A stretch of DNA of 34,466 nucleotides. It comes from Gemella sp. GTDB taxonomy: Bacteria > Bacillota > Bacilli > Staphylococcales > Gemellaceae. The stretch's first letter is position 1. Every line of letters begins with the position of its first letter. Location: contig JAUMWC010000019.1 in the NCBI GenBank assembly GCA_030529855.1, positions 1-34,466 of the forward strand, in the 5' to 3' direction. Below are positions 23,917 through 31,635 of the stretch, in pieces. The notes below the pieces were generated by a model, which saw only the letters and a list, made by a program, of their open reading frames with translations, had not been told where the DNA came from and searched no databases. Position numbers and translations under genes: made by a program.

Positions 23917-23998
23917 AAGATTTTGTTGATACTTTCATTAAGCACCACTCCCTTACTTTAAGAGTCAGCTACCATCTTTACTTTTATTCTACACCTAG

Positions 23999-24007
23999 AT
24001 TATATCA
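23999..24007 (-). promoter_or_regulatory. Extended -10 promoter of the toxin gene
   Basis: On the minus strand, TGATATAAT: TATAAT at 24004-23999 with the TGn extension. The -35 region is only AT-rich. Transcription would start near 23992. Confidence 0.65.
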
Positions 24008-24033
24008 TATAAAAATTAAAATATATTAAGAAT

Positions 24034-24065
24034 AAATCAGCTTAGGCTGATTTTTTTTTTTTTTT
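24034..24065 (+). terminator. Plus-strand terminator with a 15-T tract
   Basis: AAATCAGC (24034-24041) pairs with GCTGATTT (24046-24053) over TTAG, followed by T to 24065 (15 T from 24051). No plus-strand gene ends just before it. It would stop antisense transcripts that read through the terminator at 23743-23787. Confidence 0.8.
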
Positions 24066-24067
24066 CG

Positions 24068-24076
24068 TGCTATAAT
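24068..24076 (+). promoter_or_regulatory. Extended -10 promoter of the M50-like gene
   Basis: TGCTATAAT is a perfect extended -10 (TATAAT 24071-24076). The T15 tract occupies most of the spacer to any -35. Confidence 0.65.
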
Positions 24077-24101
24077 ATTATCAAGAAAGAAGGTGTTTTT
24101 T

Positions 24102-25250
24102 ATGGAAAAACTAAAAGGAATATTGATTATGTTGTTAGCAGCAGCGCTAGGTTTTGGTGCTACTTTTACCTTTGGATATTTTATAGGATTCTCTAGTGCA
24201 GAGGATAGGGGATTTTTTGAAAATACTAATATTGTACTAATAATCATAACGAGTTTTTTTGGTATACTTGTATCGATTAACTTACAAACTTTTATTCATG
24301 AATTAGGACATTTAGTATTCGGATTACTAACAGGTTATAAGTTTTCAATTTTTAGAGTGGGTTCTTATGCCTTGAAAAGAAATCATATAACAAACAAATT
24401 TGAAATAAAAAAACAAAAAATCTCAGGAACTGGTGGACAATGTTTAATGATTCCACCGAAGAAAGTAGATGGAGAATATCCTGTAATTCTCTATAATTTA
24501 GGAGGACCAATCTTTTCACTACTTGGAGGATTACCTTTATTTTTTATTGATAATGTAGAAAATCCATACTTGAATTTATTTCTGCTTATCTTTGGAGTAG
24601 TAGGACTAGCCTATGCTCTTGTAAATGGAATACCATTTAAATCAAAAATGCTAGCTAATGATGGTTATAATGCTTATATTCTTTACAAGTCAGAACATGC
24701 AAGAGAATCTCTATATAGACAATTAGTAATCAATCACGAGTATATGCAAGGTAAAAGACTAGTTCAGATGCCTGATGAATGGTTCGAGATACCTGAAGGA
24801 CTAGATATGAAAAATCATTTGGCTGCAGCCATTCCAATATTTAAAGAAAATAGACTCTTTGAAGAAATGAAATTTAATGAAGTTAGAAGTCTAATTAATG
24901 AACTAAAGACAGGGGATTATAATCTTGTTGGGCTGTACGAAGCTATGCTTAATATAGATCTAGCAACAATTGACCTTATAGAAAAAGGAAAACAAGCAGA
25001 CTTAAGTATATTGGAAGATAAGAATGCTAAAACAATAATGCATGCTATGAAAGATCATCTAAATATACAAATCCTTAATTATGCACTAGCTATAATAAAA
25101 GATGAAGATAAGGAAAAAGCAGAAAAACTAAAAGAAAACTTTATAAAATCTATACAAAAATCAGTTTATCCAGCAGAACTAGAAATTGGTCTAGAGTTAA
25201 TGGAGAAGGTTGATAAAAGTATAGAACTACAAGAAGAACCTAGTATTTAA
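24102..25250 (+). CDS. Membrane-embedded M50-like zinc metallopeptidase
   Basis: The protein has 382 residues. ATG 24102 is preferred, with GAAGG 8 nt upstream; the in-frame GTG at 24093 overlaps that ribosome binding site. Two N-terminal membrane helices are followed by HELGH (His66, Glu67, His70) in LQTFIHELGHLVFGLLTGY. Further on are LYNLGGPIFSLLGGLPLFF and a helix ending NGIPFKSKMLANDGYNAY. Asp187 in N-D-G is the expected third zinc ligand of site-2-protease-like (M50) enzymes. The C-terminal 180 residues are soluble and helical and may hold or select substrates. It sits between the toxin-like locus and copA. The substrate is unknown; peptide export or regulated membrane proteolysis is possible. 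Confidence 0.78.
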   Translation: MEKLKGILIMLLAAALGFGATFTFGYFIGFSSAEDRGFFENTNIVLIIITSFFGILVSINLQTFIHELGHLVFGLLTGYKFSIFRVGSYALKRNHITNKFEIKKQKISGTGGQCLMIPPKKVDGEYPVILYNLGGPIFSLLGGLPLFFIDNVENPYLNLFLLIFGVVGLAYALVNGIPFKSKMLANDGYNAYILYKSEHARESLYRQLVINHEYMQGKRLVQMPDEWFEIPEGLDMKNHLAAAIPIFKENRLFEEMKFNEVRSLINELKTGDYNLVGLYEAMLNIDLATIDLIEKGKQADLSILEDKNAKTIMHAMKDHLNIQILNYALAIIKDEDKEKAEKLKENFIKSIQKSVYPAELEIGLELMEKVDKSIELQEEPSI

Positions 25251-25264
25251 GTACTAGGTTTTTT
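25237..25264 (+). terminator. Terminator after the M50-like gene
   Basis: AACCTAGTA (25237-25245) pairs with TACTAGGTT (25252-25260), then T-run. Nearly repeated after copZ at 27795-27822. Confidence 0.9.
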
Positions 25265-25282
25265 AATTTTAAAACCAAAAGT

Positions 25283-25312
25283 TTGAAAGTGGGTTATTTA
25301 ACGATGTATAAT
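25283..25312 (+). promoter_or_regulatory. Promoter of copA-copZ
   Basis: TTGAAA (25283-25288), 18 bp, perfect TATAAT (25307-25312). No CopY box (TACAnnTGTA) is present. Confidence 0.65.
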
Positions 25313-25347
25313 AAAGAAAAATACTATTAGATTGGGGGCATAAGTCT

Positions 25348-27585
25348 ATGAAAAAAGATACATTTATTGTTGAAGGAATGACTTGTTCATCGTGTGCTAA
25401 CAATGTTGAGAATACAGTAAAAAAACTAAATGGAGTTTCTTCAGCAGTTGTTAATTTAACAACTGAGAAGTTAGCAGTAACTTATGATGATGGTATTATT
25501 ACAAGTAAAGATATTGAAAAAACTACCAGTGAAATAGGTTATCCTTCGCATATTTTTATAGCAGAGCAAGAAAAAAATCAAGAAGAGAGAGAAATAAATC
25601 GTCTAGAGAAAATAAAAGGATCTCTAGTTTGGTCAGCTATTTTTACGATACCTTTATTATATGTTTCTATGGGATCAATGGTTGAATTACCATTGCCAAC
25701 TATAATTGACCCTACGCAAAATCCCTTTAATTTTTCATTCATTCAATTTTTCTTAACCTTACCACTTATAGTTATAGGATGGCATTTTTATAACAACGGA
25801 TTTAGAAATTTATTTAGAGGCCACCCTAATATGGATAGTTTAGTAGCAGTAGGAACTACAGCCGCTTTTTTATATAGTGTTTACAGTACATATCATGTAT
25901 TTAGAGGACATGCTCACTATGCACATCAGCTTTACTACGAATCAGTTGCTGTTATTTTAACACTTATAACTTTTGGTAAATATTTAGAAACCTTATATAA
26001 GGGAAAAACTTCGGAAGCAATAAAAGAACTTTTAAAATTATCAGCTAAAGAAGCAAGGGTAATTAGAGGCGATAAAGAACTTTTAATTTCAATTGAAGAA
26101 GTTAAGTTAGGAGATAAAATACTAGTTAGACCTGGAGAAAAGATTGCTGTTGATGGAAGTATCGTAGATGGTCAATCTGCTGTTGATGAATCAATGCTAA
26201 CAGGAGAACCCTTGCCAGTAGAAAAGAATATTGGAGACTCTGTTTTTGGTGGAACTATAAATAAACAAGGGGTTCTTACAATAGTTGCAGAAAAATTAGG
26301 AAGTGACAGCTTGCTTGCTCAGATAGTACAATTAGTAGAAGATGCTCAGCAAACTAAGGCACCTATTGCGAAAATTGCAGATAAAATTTCGGGTGTTTTT
26401 GTTCCTTTTGTTATGATTTTGGCTATCTTAACAGGAAGTGCTTGGTATCTTTTTGCTGATCAGACCTTAACTTTTAGTTTAACGATAACTGTGGCAATCT
26501 TGGTTATAGCTTGTCCTTGTGCTCTAGGTTTAGCGACTCCAACTGCGATAATGGTGGGTTCAGGGCTAGCAGCTAAGAATGGTATATTGTTTAAATCTGG
26601 AGATAGTTTAGAATTAACTCATGAAGTAGAAACTGTTGTATTTGATAAGACTGGAACCCTGACTGAAGGTAAACCGTATCTAGTATCTATTCATACTTAC
26701 AACAAACAAGAAAATTTATTGCAGTTAGTCGCTTCGCTAGAAAACTTATCAGAACATCCTATTAGTTCTGCCATTGTTCAGGAGGCTAAAGAAAAAGATA
26801 TTTCTTTATTACAAGTAGAAAATTTCAGAAGTTTAACTGGGTTAGGTCTTGAAGGTGTTATTGAAGGAAGAAAATTGCTAGTAGGAAATGAGACTCTAAT
26901 GGTAGAAGAAAAAGTAGATATTTCATTTGCTGAAAATGATTTTAATAACTTAACTCAAAGAGGAGAAACACCGATATTTGTATCTTATCAGGGAACCTTA
27001 GTAGGATTATTAGGAGTTGCAGATAGAGTAAAAGATGACTCTCGTAAGGCTATTAGACTCCTTAAAAACAAAGGTTTAACTGTGGTTATGCTGACAGGAG
27101 ATAATAAAAAAACAGCACAAGCAATAGCGGATGAATTAGGTATTGAAAAAGTAATAAGCCAAGTATTACCAAATCAAAAAGATCAAGTTATAGCAGATTT
27201 ACAATCAAACGGAAAAAAAGTAGCAATGGTAGGAGATGGAATTAATGATGCTCCGGCTCTAGCAAGAGCAAATATAGGAATTGCTATGGGATCTGGAACA
27301 GATATTGCTATTGAAAGTGCAGACATAATTTTAATGAAACATCAAGTAACCGATGTTGTCAAGGCTATGACCATAAGTAAGAAAACAATTAGAAACGTAA
27401 AAGAAAATCTTTTCTGGGCTTTTATTTATAATCTATTAGCTATACCAGTAGCTATGGGGATCTTACATTTATTCGGTGGACCCTTATTAGATCCAATTAT
27501 TGCAGGTCTTGCCATGAGTTTTAGTTCTGTATCAGTAGTATTAAATAGTCTAAGATTAAAAAGAGCAAATGTGGAGGTAAAATAA
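25348..27585 (+). CDS. copA: Copper-translocating P1B-type ATPase
   Basis: Exports Cu(I) across the membrane using ATP. The protein has 745 residues. One N-terminal metal-binding domain has GMTCSSC (Cys13, Cys16). Eight membrane helices are expected; the transport site CPC is at 389-391 ([15 protein letters not shown]). Other landmarks: TGEP phosphatase loop ([14 protein letters not shown]), DKTGTLT with phospho-Asp433, SEHPISSAI (the HP locus), and [10 protein letters not shown] hinge. The CPC plus the C-terminal Asn/Tyr and Met/Ser motifs ([26 protein letters not shown]) indicate Cu+. The ribosome binding site is an unusual GGGGG 9 nt upstream. The stop overlaps the copZ start (TAATG). Confidence 0.96.
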   Translation: MKKDTFIVEGMTCSSCANNVENTVKKLNGVSSAVVNLTTEKLAVTYDDGIITSKDIEKTTSEIGYPSHIFIAEQEKNQEEREINRLEKIKGSLVWSAIFTIPLLYVSMGSMVELPLPTIIDPTQNPFNFSFIQFFLTLPLIVIGWHFYNNGFRNLFRGHPNMDSLVAVGTTAAFLYSVYSTYHVFRGHAHYAHQLYYESVAVILTLITFGKYLETLYKGKTSEAIKELLKLSAKEARVIRGDKELLISIEEVKLGDKILVRPGEKIAVDGSIVDGQSAVDESMLTGEPLPVEKNIGDSVFGGTINKQGVLTIVAEKLGSDSLLAQIVQLVEDAQQTKAPIAKIADKISGVFVPFVMILAILTGSAWYLFADQTLTFSLTITVAILVIACPCALGLATPTAIMVGSGLAAKNGILFKSGDSLELTHEVETVVFDKTGTLTEGKPYLVSIHTYNKQENLLQLVASLENLSEHPISSAIVQEAKEKDISLLQVENFRSLTGLGLEGVIEGRKLLVGNETLMVEEKVDISFAENDFNNLTQRGETPIFVSYQGTLVGLLGVADRVKDDSRKAIRLLKNKGLTVVMLTGDNKKTAQAIADELGIEKVISQVLPNQKDQVIADLQSNGKKVAMVGDGINDAPALARANIGIAMGSGTDIAIESADIILMKHQVTDVVKAMTISKKTIRNVKENLFWAFIYNLLAIPVAMGILHLFGGPLLDPIIAGLAMSFSSVSVVLNSLRLKRANVEVK

Positions 27586-27788
27586 TGAAAACTTATCACA
27601 TAACTGGCATGAAGTGTGATGGATGTGCTACAACCGTTACAGAGAAACTGTCCTCTGTCAGAGGTGTTAAGGAAGTAAAGGTTGATCTTGAAAAACAAGT
27701 AGTAAGTATAGAAGGAAACCCATTTAAGTGGAGCTTGAAATTTTCACTAAGAGGAACAAAGTTTCAATTAGGTAATGAAGTAAAGTAA
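27585..27788 (+). CDS. copZ: Copper chaperone CopZ (HMA domain)
   Basis: A 67-residue cytoplasmic protein consisting of a single heavy-metal-associated domain. The metal site is GMKCDGC (Cys11, Cys14), followed by VTEKLSSVRGVKEVKVDLEKQVVSIEG. It hands Cu(I) to CopA. Its ATG overlaps the copA stop codon by one base and GGAGG lies inside the end of copA, so the two are translationally coupled. The last 25 residues (NPFKWSLKFSLRGTKFQLG) have more bulky residues than usual for the final strand-helix but keep the G-T-K-x-x-L-G ending of the family. Confidence 0.88.
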   Translation: MKTYHITGMKCDGCATTVTEKLSSVRGVKEVKVDLEKQVVSIEGNPFKWSLKFSLRGTKFQLGNEVK

Positions 27789-27794
27789 TAGAAG

Positions 27795-27822
27795 AAACCT
27801 AGTATTTAATGCTAGGTTTTTT
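27795..27822 (+). terminator. Terminator of copA-copZ
   Basis: AAACCTAGTA (27795-27804) pairs with TGCTAGGTTT (27810-27819, one G-U), loop TTTAA, then T-run. Near copy of the terminator at 25237-25264. Confidence 0.9.
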
Positions 27823-27856
27823 ACTTTGTAAAATGTGTATATTATTTTAAATATAA

Positions 27857-27892
27857 TACTATTGACAAATATAGTACTGTGTAGTACGATAT
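27857..27892 (+). promoter_or_regulatory. Promoter with overlapping inverted repeats, PadR operon
   Basis: Promoter: TTGACA (27862-27867), exactly 17 bp, TACGAT (27885-27890). Two inverted repeats share one arm. The first is TACTAT, 8 bp, ATAGTA (27857-27876), across the -35. The second is ATATAGTACT, GTGT, AGTACGATAT (27869-27892, 9 of 10 paired), across the -10. A repressor on either would cover the polymerase site. PadR autoregulation is the obvious inference. Confidence 0.75.
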
Positions 27893-27920
27893 ACATAAGA
27901 AGAACAAGGAGGGGAAGCAA

Positions 27921-28253
27921 GTGGAACTAGACAAATGGAAATCGCAGATAGTAAGAGGAACGCTAGAGTATTGCGTATTACTAATGATAAGTAAAAAAGA
28001 TTACTACGGATATGAGTTGTTACAAGACTTAGGCAAGTATCCAATTATAGCGTCTACTGAAAGCACGGTATATCCTTTACTAAGAAGATTACAAAAAGAA
28101 GAATATTTAGAAGCAACTTGGAAAGAAGTTGGAGAAGGAGTACCTGCAAGAAAATATTATGCATTGACAGATAGGGGAAGAAATTACTTAGATGCTTTGA
28201 ATAAAGAGTGGGATAATTTATTAAATGTTATGTCAGAATTAAGGGGAGAATAA
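27921..28253 (+). CDS. PadR family transcriptional regulator
   Basis: The protein has 110 residues and a GTG start set by AAGGAGGGG. It is a minimal PadR winged helix: MELDKWKSQIVRGTLEYCVLL, DYYGYELLQDL, ESTVYPLLRRLQKEEYLEATW, RKYYALTDRGR, with a short C-terminal dimer helix (the one-domain PadR-s2 type). It lies 2 bp ahead of a HAAS/DUF1700 membrane protein, a very common pair in which PadR represses the operon and the partner responds to envelope state. The promoter repeats at 27857-27892 are its likely target. Confidence 0.93.
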   Translation: MELDKWKSQIVRGTLEYCVLLMISKKDYYGYELLQDLGKYPIIASTESTVYPLLRRLQKEEYLEATWKEVGEGVPARKYYALTDRGRNYLDALNKEWDNLLNVMSELRGE

Positions 28254-28255
28254 TT

Positions 28256-28810
28256 ATGAACAAGGTTTTAGAAAAATACTTAGGAGAAGTAGAGAAAAAT
28301 TTAAAGTCACTACCAATTTCTGAAAGGGTAGATATAATAAGAGAGATTAAATCATCTATAACTGAACTAGAAAGTGAAGGAGTACCAAGTGAAGAAATCA
28401 TAACAAGACTAGGTAATCCTAAAGATTTAGCTAATGCTTATCTAGGAGTAGAAGGAAAAGAAGAGAAAGAGACTAATCTTTTAGCAAGTGTTGCTTTTTA
28501 TATGTTAGTAGCGATAATAGCATTTCCAGTCTTAATGACTGTTGGTGGTATGCTTTTAGGATTTGGAATAGGAGCTATTTCTATTCTAATAACTACAATA
28601 ATTTTAGTAGTTGACCAAGTTTTTGGACTAGGACTTCCATTTATTGCTGGAAGGGGAGACTTGCAGTATTGGGTAAATAATATTTATGTAGAAGTAGGAA
28701 TATATTTACTAATGTCACTTATATTATTTATTCTTACATATCTTTTATATAAAATAACAGTTCTTTGCTTAAAAGGTGTTGAACAATTAAGAAGAAAACT
28801 TTTAAGTTAA
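28256..28810 (+). CDS. HAAS/DUF1700 domain membrane protein
   Basis: The protein has 184 residues; a GGGGAG ribosome binding site overlaps the end of the PadR gene. Residues 1-65 are the HAAS domain: LEKYLGEVEKNLKSLPISERVDIIREIKSSITEL, then GVPSEEIITRLGNPKDLANAYLG. Three or four membrane helices follow (about residues 75-115 and 145-175). HAAS proteins are almost always paired with PadR regulators in Bacillota and are thought to relay membrane or envelope signals. No enzyme activity is known. Confidence 0.9.
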   Translation: MNKVLEKYLGEVEKNLKSLPISERVDIIREIKSSITELESEGVPSEEIITRLGNPKDLANAYLGVEGKEEKETNLLASVAFYMLVAIIAFPVLMTVGGMLLGFGIGAISILITTIILVVDQVFGLGLPFIAGRGDLQYWVNNIYVEVGIYLLMSLILFILTYLLYKITVLCLKGVEQLRRKLLS

Positions 28811-28815
28811 TAAGT

Positions 28816-28844
28816 AAACCGGGATTTTAAATCTCGGTTTTTTA
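28816..28844 (+). terminator. Terminator of the PadR operon
   Basis: AAACCGGGAT (28816-28825) pairs with ATCTCGGTTT (28831-28840, one G-U), then T-run. Confidence 0.9.
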
Positions 28845-28860
28845 TTATAATATCGGAGAC

Positions 28861-28889
28861 TTTACAAAGTGCCTAATATTATTTATAAT
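28861..28889 (+). promoter_or_regulatory. Promoter of the alpha-amylase gene
   Basis: TTTACA (28861-28866), exactly 17 bp, perfect TATAAT (28884-28889). No obvious CcpA cre site overlaps it. Confidence 0.75.
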
Positions 28890-28923
28890 GATAAAAACTT
28901 ATAAAAAAGGACTTGAAGAAATT

Positions 28924-30381
28924 ATGAAAAACTCAACTATGATGCAATATTTTGAATGGTATATTCCAGCTGACCATCAGCATTGGAATAAATTAGCAAC
29001 TAACGCTAAGATTTTAAAAGAAGCCGGAATTGATATGGTTTGGATGCCGCCAGCCTTCAAAGGAACTAATAAGGAAGATGTAGGGTACGGTGTTTATGAC
29101 TTATATGATCTAGGAGAATTTGACCAAAAGGGAACAGTTCCAACAAAGTATGGAACAAAAGATGAATACCTGAATGCTATTAAATCTTTAAAAGAAGCAG
29201 GGATATTTACCATTGCTGATATAGTATTGAATCACAAAGCAGATGGGGATGCTAAGGAAAGATTCCAAGTTAGAAAAGTAGATCCACAAAACAGAAACCA
29301 AGTAATATCAGATGCTTATGAAATAGAAGGGTGGACGCACTTTAATTTCCCGGGAAGAGCTGGAAAATATGATAATTTTGAATGGCATTCACATCATTTT
29401 ACAGGACTAGATTGGGATGCTCTTAATGAAGAAAAAGGTGTTTTCCAAATTGTTGGAGAACATAAAGGTTGGTCTCAAGAAGTTGACGGAGAGAACGGAA
29501 ACTATGATTACTTAATGTATAGTAATGTAGACTATAATCATCCAGAAGTAGTAGCTCACTTAAAAAATTGGGTTAAGTGGTTTGTAGAAACTACTCAAAT
29601 AGATGGATTTAGATTAGACGCAGTAAAACACATTGACTATGGTTTTATGTCGGAGCTTATTGATTATGTAAAATCAGAATTAAATCCAAATCTATATTCT
29701 TTCGCTGAATATTGGAAAGGGGACGCTGGTTCTCTAGCAAATTATATAGAAAAAACAGAGAGAAGATTTGACTTAGTAGATGTAGTTTTACATATGAATT
29801 TATTCAATGCGAGTCGCCAAGCAGAAAGCTATGACCTTAGAACAATACTAGATGGAAGTTTGATGAAACACGATAACTTAATGGCTGTAACATTTGTTGA
29901 TAACCACGATTCACAAAGGGGGCAAGCCCTAGAATCGTGCGTGGAAGAATGGTTTAAGCCATCAGCTTATGCTATAATCTTACTTCGTCAGCAAGGTTTA
30001 CCTTGTGTATTCTACGGTGACTATTATGGAATAAGTGGTCAGTTTGCCCAGCAAGATTTCCAAGATGTAATTAATAAATTATTATACTTAAGAAAAGAAC
30101 ATACTTATGGTGAGCAAGTTGATTATTTTGATAATCCTAATTGCATTGCTTGGGTAAATAAAGGGAATGAAGAACACCCTAACGGATCTGCAGTTCTTAT
30201 AAGTAATGCTGATTCATCAATTAAGAGAATGGATATGGGAATACATAATGCAGGAAAAGAATTTGTGGATTTCCTAGGAAATAATCCAGAAACAGTAGTG
30301 GTAGATCAAGATGGTTGGGCAAACTTCTTAGTTAATGCTAAATCAGTGTCTGTTTGGGTAGCAAAAGAAAGTTTTAATTAG
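28924..30381 (+). CDS. Cytoplasmic alpha-amylase (GH13 family)
   Basis: Hydrolyses alpha-1,4 bonds of starch- or glycogen-type glucans. The chosen start is ATG 28924, giving MKNSTMMQYFEWYIP and 485 residues; an in-frame ATG at 28888 overlaps the promoter -10 and cannot be on the mRNA. There is no signal peptide, so the enzyme is intracellular, as in the related cytoplasmic amylases of Bacilli and E. coli AmyA. The four GH13 regions are complete: DIVLNHKA, GFRLDAVKHI (nucleophile Asp232), FAEYW (acid Glu262), FVDNHDSQ (Asp329). A C-terminal beta domain follows. Single-gene unit. It might act on glycogen or imported maltodextrin; no transporter is nearby. Confidence 0.93.
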   Translation: MKNSTMMQYFEWYIPADHQHWNKLATNAKILKEAGIDMVWMPPAFKGTNKEDVGYGVYDLYDLGEFDQKGTVPTKYGTKDEYLNAIKSLKEAGIFTIADIVLNHKADGDAKERFQVRKVDPQNRNQVISDAYEIEGWTHFNFPGRAGKYDNFEWHSHHFTGLDWDALNEEKGVFQIVGEHKGWSQEVDGENGNYDYLMYSNVDYNHPEVVAHLKNWVKWFVETTQIDGFRLDAVKHIDYGFMSELIDYVKSELNPNLYSFAEYWKGDAGSLANYIEKTERRFDLVDVVLHMNLFNASRQAESYDLRTILDGSLMKHDNLMAVTFVDNHDSQRGQALESCVEEWFKPSAYAIILLRQQGLPCVFYGDYYGISGQFAQQDFQDVINKLLYLRKEHTYGEQVDYFDNPNCIAWVNKGNEEHPNGSAVLISNADSSIKRMDMGIHNAGKEFVDFLGNNPETVVVDQDGWANFLVNAKSVSVWVAKESFN

Positions 30382-30391
30382 AAATATAACT

Positions 30392-30417
30392 AAGCTGAGA
30401 ATAATCCTCTCGGCTTT
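30392..30417 (+). terminator. Terminator after the alpha-amylase gene
   Basis: AAGCTGAGA (30392-30400) pairs with TCTCGGCTT (30408-30416, one G-U), then T-run. Confidence 0.88.
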
Positions 30418-30443
30418 TTTATTTAAACAGCATGCTGGATTTA

Positions 30444-30452
30444 TGTTATAAT
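30444..30452 (+). promoter_or_regulatory. Extended -10 promoter of the SRPBCC/Pr6Pr pair
   Basis: TGTTATAAT extended -10 (TATAAT 30447-30452). A weak -35, TAAACA, lies 17 bp upstream (30424-30429). Confidence 0.6.
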
Positions 30453-30498
30453 GTTAAAATGAAATTTTGCTAATGAAAATATTTTCAGGAGGGAAGCT

Positions 30499-30993
30499 AT
30501 GTCTAGTTTGAATATAAGTTTAAATAAAAAGCAAGGAAATTATATATTAAAAGTTGATTATGTAGTCACTACTGACAATAAGCAAACTTGGGAAATATTA
30601 GCCACAGATGCTGGTTTTACTAAGTGGTTTCCACAATTACATATAGAAGAAACCGATTCTAAATTAACTCTAGTTTTTGAGATGGATGACTTCAGAGAAG
30701 AGATGAAAATTTTGGAATATCAAGAAAATAAAAAGATAGCTTATTCTTGGGGTGAAGATAAGGTAACTTTTGTTTTAGAAGAAGTTAATAATGGAATTAA
30801 AGTTAATTTTGAAGAGATAATTCCTGAATCGTATAGTACAGAATATAGTGATGCTAAAAAAGATATGACAGGGTGGCTAGTACAGAATCATTATCTAAAT
30901 GAACTGATGGGCAATGGAAATTTTGTAGAAAAGGAAGAATTAAAAGAATTTTATGAAGGAAAAATAAATGAATTCATAGGGGGAGTAGAATAA
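30499..30993 (+). CDS. SRPBCC (AHSA1-like) domain protein
   Basis: The protein has 164 residues; AGGAGGG precedes ATG. The START-like/AHSA1 pattern is visible: ILKVDYVVTTDNKQTWEILATDAGFTKWFPQL, KILEYQENKKIAYSWG, and a helix TGWLVQNHYLNEL. The fold forms a hydrophobic cavity that can bind lipids or other small ligands, or dock to Hsp90. The ligand is unknown and no catalytic residue is suggested. The next gene starts with no gap, so they form a two-gene operon. Confidence 0.8.
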   Translation: MSSLNISLNKKQGNYILKVDYVVTTDNKQTWEILATDAGFTKWFPQLHIEETDSKLTLVFEMDDFREEMKILEYQENKKIAYSWGEDKVTFVLEEVNNGIKVNFEEIIPESYSTEYSDAKKDMTGWLVQNHYLNELMGNGNFVEKEELKEFYEGKINEFIGGVE

Positions 30994-31614
30994 TTGAAAT
31001 TCAATTTTAGATTATTTATTTTTCTAGCAGGGGTACTAGGACTAGTGTTGCAGATAGTAAATTATGGATGGGCAATGCTTTGGTATTATACAATACTATC
31101 AAACACCCTAGTAACTTCTTTAATGGGATATATGGCGTATTCTATGTACAAGAAAAAGAATTTTGAAACTAATAATTTTTATAGATTTAAAGGTGGGGTA
31201 ACTCTTGCTATTAGTATTACATTTTTAGTTTATCACTTTGTATTATCGCCACTTGTTACTCATGAAGCCTATTGGAATGTAGAGAATTTCTTAGTACACT
31301 ACATTATACCGCTAGGGTTAATGATTGATACATTTGTCTTTGATCCCAAAAATCAATATCAGAAATTAGATCCAGTGTATTGGCTAGGATTTCAAGTTGC
31401 ATATACTCTGATTGCTTTATTTAATGGATTTATAACTAGAATACCAATACCTGGTTCACCAGATAGCCCCTTTGCTTACTTTTTTATAAATATTCATAAG
31501 TATGGTCTAGGGCAAGTTATGATTAATTCTTTAGTCTTGTATACATTGTATGTAGTATTAGGATATATATTCTTATTAACAAAAAAATATTTAGGTAAAA
31601 AAAATCTAGCGTAA
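30994..31614 (+). CDS. Pr6Pr family membrane protein
   Basis: A 206-residue integral membrane protein with six hydrophobic segments. The start is TTG, directly after the previous stop; GGGGGAG 8 nt upstream fixes it. The pattern (LAGVLGLVLQIVNYG; YTILSNTLVTSLMGY; TFLVYHFVLSP; FLVHYIIPLGLMIDTFVFDPK; YFFINIHKYG) matches the Pr6Pr six-helix family, known by alignment but not by function. Translationally linked to the SRPBCC gene. Confidence 0.8.
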   Translation: MKFNFRLFIFLAGVLGLVLQIVNYGWAMLWYYTILSNTLVTSLMGYMAYSMYKKKNFETNNFYRFKGGVTLAISITFLVYHFVLSPLVTHEAYWNVENFLVHYIIPLGLMIDTFVFDPKNQYQKLDPVYWLGFQVAYTLIALFNGFITRIPIPGSPDSPFAYFFINIHKYGLGQVMINSLVLYTLYVVLGYIFLLTKKYLGKKNLA

Positions 31615-31635
31615 ATTGAATACGCTAGATTTTTT
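31599..31635. terminator. Bidirectional terminator between the Pr6Pr gene and the BCCT transporter
   Basis: A perfect 15-bp stem (31599-31613 with 31621-31635), with A-run and T-run at its two ends. It serves both convergent genes. Confidence 0.93.

Noticed and set aside
23761..23961. Plus-strand 66-codon frame in the gene-poor stretch
   Set aside because: It has no ribosome binding site and begins inside the shared terminator. Its sequence is the antisense image of the minus-strand holin-like peptide.
25265..25347. CopY-type operator ahead of copA
   Set aside because: No TACAnnTGTA box and no copY gene nearby; control, if any, must be by another regulator such as CsoR located elsewhere.
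28888..28923. Upstream ATG start for the alpha-amylase
   Set aside because: The ATG overlaps the TATAAT box at 28884-28889, so it would not be on the mRNA; MKNSTMMQYFEWY matches where cytoplasmic amylases begin.
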